From Lentisphaerota bacterium (lineage in GTDB: Bacteria > Verrucomicrobiota > Lentisphaeria > Oligosphaerales > PUNB01), in NCBI GenBank assembly GCA_003552565.1, contig PUNB01000043.1, positions 1-9,180 of the forward strand: a stretch of DNA of 9,180 nucleotides. Reading direction: 5' to 3'. Below the pieces are notes generated by a model, which searched no databases, was not told where the DNA came from, and saw only the letters and a program-made list of their open reading frames with translations. A program made the position numbers and the translations under genes. Positions 1 to 4,445 of the stretch are shown one piece after another; the first letter of the stretch is position 1; each line of letters opens with the position of its first letter.

Positions 1-52
1 CAGGTCCCCGCGAGCCATAAAAGAGCCCGTTCCCTTGCGAGCACACCTTAAT

Positions 53-70
53 GCCCGCGAGGACGCGGGC
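53..70. repeat. GC-rich perfect hairpin (7-bp stem, 4-base loop)
   Basis: GCCCGCG at 53-59 is the exact reverse complement of CGCGGGC at 64-70, with the loop AGGA between them. No T-tract follows on either strand, so it is not a typical intrinsic terminator. It may be an extragenic palindrome. Confidence 0.55.
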
Positions 71-155
71 GCTCCAGATGTATTGCCCGTAACCAAGTCT
101 CTCCCTCGGGGTATCAGGCGCTTCGCGCCGGCGGCCGGGCTTGTATGAGACTCGC

Positions 156-204
156 GGTTTCAAGTTTCAGTGTTCAGGTGTCAGGAGACTTGAAACCTGA
201 CACC
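156..204. repeat. Two interlocking inverted repeats built on degenerate heptamers
   Basis: GGTTTCAAGT at 156-165 is perfectly complementary to ACTTGAAACC at 188-197. GGTGTCAGG at 177-185 is perfectly complementary to CCTGACACC at 196-204. The right arms share bases 196-197 and the second left arm lies in the loop of the first pair, so the two hairpins largely exclude each other. The left half also reads as four degenerate 7-base units from 158 to 185 (TTTCAAG, TTTCAGT, GTTCAGG, TGTCAGG). It looks like an interspersed repeat; a regulatory switch is possible but unsupported. Confidence 0.55.
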
Positions 205-242
205 AGAAACCATTCAATAAGTCTCCCACTCGCGGTATTAGA

Positions 243-267
243 GTCGCTTGTCGCTAGTCGCTAGTCG
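243..267. repeat. Heptamer tandem repeat GTCGCTA
   Basis: Three consecutive 7-base units (GTCGCTT, GTCGCTA, GTCGCTA) are followed by a partial unit, GTCG. The unit length is not a multiple of three and the stretch lies outside any likely gene. It resembles the short tandem heptanucleotide repeats known from filamentous cyanobacteria, and the same period appears in two other spacers of this window. Confidence 0.7.
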
Positions 268-286
268 AAACCGCACAAAAGATCAG

Positions 287-359
287 AGTGTACGAGCAGG
301 TGTAAGAGTAAGTGGATATCGTTCCGATGCCTGCTTTACACCGGCACATACTCATACAC
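287..359. repeat. Imperfect inverted repeat
   Basis: GGTGTAA at 299-305 is perfectly complementary to TTACACC at 336-342. Outside it, the GTGTACGAGCAG-like left arm (from about 287) resembles the reverse complement of ATACTCATACAC (about 348-359) with a few mismatches and a small gap. The central loop is about 30 bases. No function can be assigned. Confidence 0.35.
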
Positions 360-421
360 CCTGCTCCGGCTTTTTCGGGAATATTGGATTGACGAAGTGT
401 GGGGACGAGGTATGCCTGGAT

Positions 422-444
422 ACGGCGGGCCTCCGCCGTTTTTT
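422..444 (+). terminator. Intrinsic (rho-independent) terminator, with a second hairpin immediately downstream
   Basis: CGGCGG (423-428) pairs perfectly with CCGCCG (433-438) around a four-base loop and is followed at once by six T residues (439-444); an additional A422-T439 pair is possible. This is the canonical plus-strand form. A second all-GC hairpin follows at 446-463 (CCGCCCG with CGGGCGG, loop AGGC) without a T-tract. The loop of the first hairpin (GGCCTC, 428-433) is complementary to 452-457 (GAGGCC). The element sits about 95 bases before the Lrp-family start codon. It may end an upstream transcript or act as an attenuator in the leader; the sequence does not decide. Confidence 0.65.
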
Positions 445-527
445 ACCGCCCGAGGCCGGGCGGCACCACGGCAATCCGTCCCGTGAAAACAGTAATTAAA
501 CAACCGCGAATGAAGAAACCCGTACAC

Positions 528-532
528 AGGAA
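528..532 (+). promoter_or_regulatory. Ribosome binding site of the Lrp-family gene
   Basis: AGGAA lies six bases before the ATG at 539, which supports that start. A ten-codon reading frame (510-542, beginning MKKPVH) ends in a TGA that overlaps this ATG as ATGA. It has no good ribosome binding site of its own and may be chance. Confidence 0.6.
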
Positions 533-538
533 CATCTT

Positions 539-1036
539 ATGACGCATATTGAGTTACGCCGGAAAATCATTAAACTGCTTCAGCAGAATGCTCGTTTGAA
601 CAACGAGGAAATCGCCGAGCGACTGCAAAGCGATCCGCAAACCGTGGCCGAATTGATAGCGGAACTTGAAGATGAAAAGATAATTATCGGCTATCACGCT
701 TTGATCAATGACGAACTCTCCGGCAACGGCGAAGTAAAAGCATTGATTGAAGTTCAGGTGCTGCCTGAGCGCGACGGCGGGTTTGACCGCGTGGCTCGCG
801 CCATCAGCCGATTCAATGAGGTGCGCAGTGTTTATCTGGTCTCAGGCCAGTATGACTTGCGCGTGGAGGTGGAAGGCGAAAGTCTGCAGCAGTTGGCTTT
901 CTTTGTTTCCAGCCGTTTGGCGCCGATCGAGGGAGTGCAATCGACGGCGACGCATTTTCTCTTGAAAAAATATAAAGACTCCGGTTTCACAGTGGAAAAG
1001 GACGAAGATTATGAGCGACTTAAAATCTCACCCTGA
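539..1036 (+). CDS. Lrp/AsnC-family transcriptional regulator, AlaR (YugG)-like
   Basis: This 165-residue protein has the Lrp/AsnC size and layout. Residues 1-50 form a winged helix-turn-helix for DNA binding (the segment INNEE-like to AELEDEKII). Residues about 65-145 form the RAM effector and oligomerisation domain, with the family-typical VRSVYLVSGQYDL at 95-107 and THFLLKKYK at 138-146. It is a DNA-binding cytoplasmic protein whose activity in this family is set by an amino acid. The ATG is supported by AGGAA six bases upstream. Its last 26 bases overlap the aminotransferase start, so the two are almost certainly co-transcribed. The length, the RAM motifs, the short acidic tail ending in a KISP-like peptide and the partner gene all recall Bacillus YugG (AlaR), which controls alaT. 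That match is from memory, so the specific effector (alanine) is an inference. Local or autogenous control is likely. Confidence 0.9.
   Translation: MTHIELRRKIIKLLQQNARLNNEEIAERLQSDPQTVAELIAELEDEKIIIGYHALINDELSGNGEVKALIEVQVLPERDGGFDRVARAISRFNEVRSVYLVSGQYDLRVEVEGESLQQLAFFVSSRLAPIEGVQSTATHFLLKKYKDSGFTVEKDEDYERLKISP
998..1002 (+). promoter_or_regulatory. Ribosome binding site of the aminotransferase, inside the regulator gene
   Basis: AAGGA lies eight bases before the ATG at 1011 and within the last codons of the Lrp-family gene. It decides the aminotransferase start and implies translation coupled to, or overlapping with, the regulator. Confidence 0.6.
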
Positions 1037-2195
1037 TTCAGCGAATTGGGTGGCTAAACATATCGCGGAACTGCCGCGCAGCGGAATCCGCGATTTTTTT
1101 GAACTGGTAAGCAGCCGGGAAGGCGTTATTTCACTGGGCATAGGAGAACCCGATTTCGTCACTCCCTGGGGTATTCGGGAAGCCACTATTTTCGCCTTGG
1201 ACCGCGGACACACCAGTTATACCTCCAATCTGGGAATGCTCAGCCTGCGGCGGGAATGCTGTAATTACGTTGCAAGAGAATTCGGCATTGACTATAACCC
1301 GGAAGGCGAATGTATCATCACCGTCGGTGTCAGTGAAGGACTGGACCTGATCCTGCGGGCGGTGCTTAATCCAGGAGACGAAGTGCTCTACCACGAGCCG
1401 TGCTATGTTTCTTACGCGCCTTCGATCGCCATGAGCCACGCCGTGCCGGTGCCGGTGCCCACCAAGCAGAGCGAAAATTTCGCTCTGCAGGCAGAGGAAG
1501 TGGAAAAGAAAATCACCCCGAAAACCAAAGTGCTGCTGCTGAATTATCCAAACAACCCTACCGGCGGCAATTTATCTCACGAGCAAGCCGAGAAACTGGC
1601 GCGCACCGCGGTGAAGCACGATCTGCTGGTGATCACGGATGAAATCTATTCCGAACTGACTTACGGCGACGGCCCCGCCTCGATCGCCGCCCTCCCCGGT
1701 ATGCGCGAACGCACGGTTTTCCTGCACGGGTTCAGCAAAGCTTTCGCCATGACCGGATATCGAATCGCTTACGCCTGCGGGCCGAACAATCTGATTGAAG
1801 CGATGATGAAAATTCATCAGTATTCCATGCTCTGTGCCTGCGGCTTCGCTCAGGAAGCGGCGCTGGAAGCGCTGCGGCACGGAAAGAAAGACCGGGAGGA
1901 CATGCGCGGTCAGTACGAACAAAGACGCAATGTGATCGTGAAAAGACTTTGCCAAATGGGACTCCCGTGCAACATGCCCGATGGCGCTTTTTATGTTTTC
2001 CCGCGGATTGCCGACACCGGTTTAAGCTCGCAGGATTTCGCCATGGGCCTGCTGGAGAAAAAAAATGTGGCGGTGGTCCCGGGAACCGCTTTCGGCGCCT
2101 CCGGCGAAGGCTATGTGCGCTGCTCCTACGCCGCTTCAATGCGGGATATCGAGGAAGCCATGACCCGTATAAACACTTTCATTAACGATCTGTAA
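1011..2195 (+). CDS. PLP-dependent class I/II aminotransferase, AlaT (YugH)-like
   Basis: This 394-residue fold-type I aminotransferase of the aspartate aminotransferase Igamma group transfers an amino group between an amino acid and a 2-oxo acid in the cytoplasm. Visible motifs in order: SLGIGEPDF at 41-49 (substrate loop); Y70 in HTSYTSNLG; NYPNNPTGG at 178-186; ITDEIYSEL at 208-216, whose D210 and Y213 contact PLP; GFSKAFAMTGYR at 240-251 with the Schiff-base lysine K243; and YVRCSYA at 368-374 with the carboxylate-binding arginine R370. All catalytic residues are present and the length is normal. The start is set by AAGGA inside the upstream gene. Pairing with an Lrp regulator in a 26-base overlap matches Bacillus alaR-alaT, so alanine-pyruvate transamination is my best guess. 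Aspartate or N-acetyl-diaminopimelate (PatA-like) specificity cannot be excluded from sequence alone. Confidence 0.92.
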   Translation: MSDLKSHPDSANWVAKHIAELPRSGIRDFFELVSSREGVISLGIGEPDFVTPWGIREATIFALDRGHTSYTSNLGMLSLRRECCNYVAREFGIDYNPEGECIITVGVSEGLDLILRAVLNPGDEVLYHEPCYVSYAPSIAMSHAVPVPVPTKQSENFALQAEEVEKKITPKTKVLLLNYPNNPTGGNLSHEQAEKLARTAVKHDLLVITDEIYSELTYGDGPASIAALPGMRERTVFLHGFSKAFAMTGYRIAYACGPNNLIEAMMKIHQYSMLCACGFAQEAALEALRHGKKDREDMRGQYEQRRNVIVKRLCQMGLPCNMPDGAFYVFPRIADTGLSSQDFAMGLLEKKNVAVVPGTAFGASGEGYVRCSYAASMRDIEEAMTRINTFINDL

Positions 2196-2228
2196 CGGTA
2201 CTGTTAAGTACAAAATAAAAAAATCATC

Positions 2229-3047
2229 ATGAGTGAACATGAATTTGATGTATTCGCTCGTCAAGACGAATATCACACTCCTTCCGGAATCAAGGTGCCG
2301 CTGATCAACCGCACTCCCGGCCTGCGGAGCTTTTACTATCATTCAGCTTTTGTCTGCGGCCTGCTGCGCCGCAGCTGGCGACTGACCAAGCAGGGCAGGT
2401 TCGATGAAATCGCCCATGCCGAAGCCGGTTTTTTCTACCTACGGCACATGGAAAGAGCGGGAGCCAAAGTACATATAACCGGCCTGGACAATCTGAATAA
2501 AACAGAAGGGCCGGCGGTGTTCGTGGCTAATCACATGAGTCTCTGCGAAACTTTTGTGTTGGCTCCGATGATAGTGGCGCGCAAGCAAAAAAACAGTTTT
2601 GTGATCAAGGAAAGTTTATCCCGCTACCCGGTATTCGGCCCGATCGTCAGCTCCACGAAACCGGTAACCGTAACCCGAAAAAAAACGCGGGAAGACTTTA
2701 AACAGGTCATGCGCCAGGGGCAGGAACTGCTGGATTCCGGCCGAAGCGTAACCATATTCCCGCAAAACCGCCGACGCCAATATCTTCGCCAGAGTGAATT
2801 CAACACCATCGGCGCCAAACTGGCCGCCCGAGCCAAAGTCCCGCTGATTCCCGTTGCCTTACGAACGGATTTCCTGGCTCCCGGCAAAATCATTCTTGAT
2901 TTCGGCAGAATCCGGCCAGAGCGTCCGGTGTGTTTCGCCTTCGGCCCTCCACTGGGTGCGGAAATAGACAGCCGGGAAAGACATCGCCTATGTTTGGAAT
3001 TTATCCGTTCCCGCCTTCAGGATTGGAATATCCCCTGCATGGATTAA
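2229..3047 (+). CDS. PlsC-like lysophospholipid / 1-acylglycerol-3-phosphate acyltransferase with variant motifs
   Basis: This 272-residue member of the PlsC (LPLAT) superfamily is expected to transfer an acyl chain to a lysophospholipid-type acceptor at the cytoplasmic membrane. Visible blocks: VFVANHMSLCETF at 97-109 (block I), KESLSRYPVFGPI at 127-139 (block II), VTIFPQNRRR at 174-183 (block III) and VPLIPVAL at 204-211 (block IV). Two key positions differ from the textbook family. Block I is HX4E (H102, E107) rather than HX4D, and block III is FPQN rather than FPEG, although an arginine follows. About 90 residues precede block I, with only a weak hydrophobic stretch around 34-46 and no clear signal peptide. 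No Shine-Dalgarno precedes the ATG, only an A-rich run, but no other in-frame ATG lies nearby. It follows the aminotransferase by 33 bases and is probably in the same transcript. Acceptor and acyl donor are unknown. Confidence 0.85.
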   Translation: MSEHEFDVFARQDEYHTPSGIKVPLINRTPGLRSFYYHSAFVCGLLRRSWRLTKQGRFDEIAHAEAGFFYLRHMERAGAKVHITGLDNLNKTEGPAVFVANHMSLCETFVLAPMIVARKQKNSFVIKESLSRYPVFGPIVSSTKPVTVTRKKTREDFKQVMRQGQELLDSGRSVTIFPQNRRRQYLRQSEFNTIGAKLAARAKVPLIPVALRTDFLAPGKIILDFGRIRPERPVCFAFGPPLGAEIDSRERHRLCLEFIRSRLQDWNIPCMD

Positions 3048-3069
3048 ATATTGTGGAAATCAAGATGTC

Positions 3070-3086
3070 TCACATCAGTGATGTGA
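3070..3086. repeat. Perfect 8-bp palindrome at the convergent gene junction
   Basis: TCACATCA and TGATGTGA flank a single G. As RNA it would fold as a six-pair stem with a five-base loop. It lies between the convergent acyltransferase and AICAR formyltransferase genes and includes the stop codon of the latter (3075-3077 on the minus strand). No T-tract follows on either strand, so it is at best a weak bidirectional terminator. Confidence 0.45.
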
Positions 3087-4208
3087 AAATATCCTCTCCG
3101 GCGCATGGCGCAGGGCAACCCCCAGCTCGTTGGCGCGGGCAATCACATCAGCATCCCGCAAAGATCCGGCAGGGGCGACAATCGCCTTGACTCCGGCTTC
3201 AGCGGCAACCTCAACGGCATCCGGAAAAGGGAAAAATCCGTCACTGGCCATAACCGATCCCGCAATATTTTCTTTGCCCTGGTATTTTTCTTTATACTTA
3301 ACCAGCGCCTGTTCCACCGCGCCTACCCGATCCTGCTCACCGGTGCCGACCGCCAGAGTGCCGCCTTCCTTGACCAGCACAACTCCATTGGAACGAACGT
3401 TCATATTAATGTACCAGGCGGTCAGCAGATCAAGCAACTGTCCCGGCGAAGGTTCCACCGTGGAAACAACGTGACCCATTTTCTTGTTCTCGCCCTGAGC
3501 AGGCGCCAGGTCATCAACCCCTCGAACAGCGGTTAACAGCGGATCGGCAATGACCAGTGACCCGTCATGCAGCACTTTCACTGTCCGCTGAGTCGCCGCA
3601 TTCTGTTCCATGTACTTGGGTATTGTCCCAATATCACCGCACCGTATTATCCGAATTTGACGGTTCATTTTACTGTCGGTGTCTTCAAATATGGCCATTG
3701 ATTCGGAGCTGAAGTCGGGCGCCACCACACATTCGACAAAAGTTTTCATGATCTCCGCGGCGGTTTCCCAATCCACTCGGGAATTGAATGCAACCACACT
3801 GCCGAAAGCCGCCCGGGGATCACAATCACGCGCTTTCTGATAAACCTCCAACAGCCGTTGATTGGCAACCGCCACTGCCGCCCCGCTGGGATTGACGTGC
3901 TTCATGCAGGCACAGGCGGGCGAGTCGAAGAACTTGACGGTATTAAGGGCATAAGAAATATCTTCCAGATTGGTTTGCGAAAGGCCGCTTTTACCGCTCT
4001 TCAGAATCTCCATTCCCCCGATCGCTCCGTGATTGTCCACCGGGCGATAAAAAGCCGCCGTCTGATGCGGGTTAGTACCATAACGAAGATCTTCCACCTT
4101 TTCATACCGCGTTCCCGCGAAATCAAAGGTATCCAAGTATTCCCCGGTGTTACTGGAAAGATAGGTGTTCCTGGTGAGACCCGATTGACTCTGGTGCTGT
4201 GAACTCAT
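3075..4208 (-). CDS. purH: Stand-alone AICAR formyltransferase (C-terminal PurH domain)
   Basis: This 377-residue protein corresponds only to the AICAR transformylase part of PurH. It would transfer the formyl group of 10-formyl-tetrahydrofolate to AICAR to give FAICAR, the penultimate step of IMP synthesis, in the cytoplasm. Visible motifs: DLRYGTNPHQ at 40-49; ACMKHVNPSGAA at 100-111 with the catalytic K103-H104 pair; RSNGVVLVK at 272-280 with the conserved Asn (N274); GTGEQDRVGAVE at 288-299, where bifunctional PurH usually has GAGQ and then SR; ASDGFFPFPD at 321-330; and PAGSLRD at 346-352. The N-terminal MGS-like IMP cyclohydrolase domain (about 200 residues) is absent and not present elsewhere in the window. 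The start is supported by AAGGA eight bases upstream, at 4217-4221. It is the last gene of the minus-strand series and is separated from aroK-aroC by a 237-base repeat-rich spacer, so it may have its own promoter. Confidence 0.92.
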   Translation of the reverse strand: MSSQHQSQSGLTRNTYLSSNTGEYLDTFDFAGTRYEKVEDLRYGTNPHQTAAFYRPVDNHGAIGGMEILKSGKSGLSQTNLEDISYALNTVKFFDSPACACMKHVNPSGAAVAVANQRLLEVYQKARDCDPRAAFGSVVAFNSRVDWETAAEIMKTFVECVVAPDFSSESMAIFEDTDSKMNRQIRIIRCGDIGTIPKYMEQNAATQRTVKVLHDGSLVIADPLLTAVRGVDDLAPAQGENKKMGHVVSTVEPSPGQLLDLLTAWYINMNVRSNGVVLVKEGGTLAVGTGEQDRVGAVEQALVKYKEKYQGKENIAGSVMASDGFFPFPDAVEVAAEAGVKAIVAPAGSLRDADVIARANELGVALRHAPERIFSHH

Positions 4209-4216
4209 TTTTATGA

Positions 4217-4221
4217 TCCTT
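4217..4221 (-). promoter_or_regulatory. Ribosome binding site of the AICAR formyltransferase
   Basis: On the minus strand AAGGA stands eight bases before the ATG at 4208, in an A-rich leader. It supports this start. Confidence 0.55.
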
Positions 4222-4306
4222 TTTGTTTTTATGTTGATTTCTTTCGCACGATTTAATCAGGCCAGTTATACCCCGCCCGATAAGTGTTCGTTGCCTGTTC
4301 TTAACC

Positions 4307-4328
4307 CCTTTTCGCATACCCTCTAGTT
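4307..4328 (-). repeat. Copy A of a short interspersed repeat (AACTAG...TATGCGAAAAGG)
   Basis: On the minus strand this reads AACTAG, a short variable middle, then TATGCGAAAAGG. The same AACTAG and the exact 12-base word TATGCGAAAAGG occur on the plus strand at 6088-6113, in the spacer before aroK-aroC, with four more bases in the middle. The two copies are inverted relative to each other. Confidence 0.5.
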
Positions 4329-4340
4329 ATTCCCAACCTT

Positions 4341-4368
4341 CAATGACCAATGACTCACAATTCACAAT
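4341..4368. repeat. Two abutting heptamer tandem repeats
   Basis: CAATGAC occurs twice (4341-4354), followed without a gap and in the same 7-base phase by TCACAAT twice (4355-4368). The stretch is non-coding and lies upstream of the AICAR formyltransferase. The uninterrupted phase across a change of unit sequence is the notable point. Confidence 0.75.
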
Positions 4369-4390
4369 TTACTGCCCGCCGCCCTCAGCC

Positions 4391-4425
4391 TTACACATTA
4401 CGCATTACACATTATATATTATAAA
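4391..4425. repeat. AT-rich heptamer tandem array, about five units
   Basis: Five consecutive 7-base units are TTACACA, TTACGCA, TTACACA, TTATATA and TTATAAA. The first three are nearly identical and the last two are degenerate. The array lies just downstream of the aroK-aroC stop codon on the minus strand. Confidence 0.7.
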
Positions 4426-4445
4426 TTCCGCCCGGCGTCTTACGA

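Larger units (their letters stand above)
1..538. other. Repeat-rich non-coding region upstream of the Lrp-family gene
   Basis: No convincing gene is visible in these 538 bases. The longest open frames (248-499 plus, 336-527 minus) run through inverted repeats and the terminator hairpin, have no good ribosome binding site, and give compositions unlike a folded protein. The region contains a GC-rich hairpin at 53-70, two interlocking inverted repeats at 156-204, a heptamer tandem repeat at 243-267, an imperfect inverted repeat at 287-359, and a terminator followed by a second hairpin at 422-463. A degenerate direct repeat links about 95-117 with 219-242 (both begin AAGTCTC and share a CTCGSGGTAT-like core). 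ACTCGCGGT also occurs exactly at 150-158 and 228-236. The region may hold the end of an upstream transcript plus the leader of the downstream operon. I see no clear sigma-70 promoter. Confidence 0.6.

Noticed and set aside
1..300. tRNA or small structured RNA gene suggested by several hairpins
   Set aside because: No cloverleaf, T-loop or CCA pattern could be found on either strand. The hairpins are better explained as short repeats.
389..416. Sigma-70-like pair TTGACG and TATGCC with a 16-base spacer
   Set aside because: The -10 lacks the essential final T, and transcription would begin inside the terminator hairpin.
248..499. Open frame of 83 codons on the plus strand
   Set aside because: It begins in the GTCGCTA repeat, runs through two hairpins including the terminator, has no ribosome binding site, and shows no family resemblance.
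3105..3536. Long plus-strand open frames opposite the AICAR formyltransferase
   Set aside because: The minus-strand frame has all the family motifs and a ribosome binding site; the opposite frames are shadows.
4265..4270. TATAAC on the minus strand as a -10 box for the AICAR formyltransferase
   Set aside because: No recognisable -35 element lies 16-18 bases upstream, so one hexamer in an AT-rich spacer is not enough.
4391..4425. Possible CRISPR-like or iteron array
   Set aside because: The units are only 7 bases, contiguous and without spacers. No cas or rep gene is nearby.
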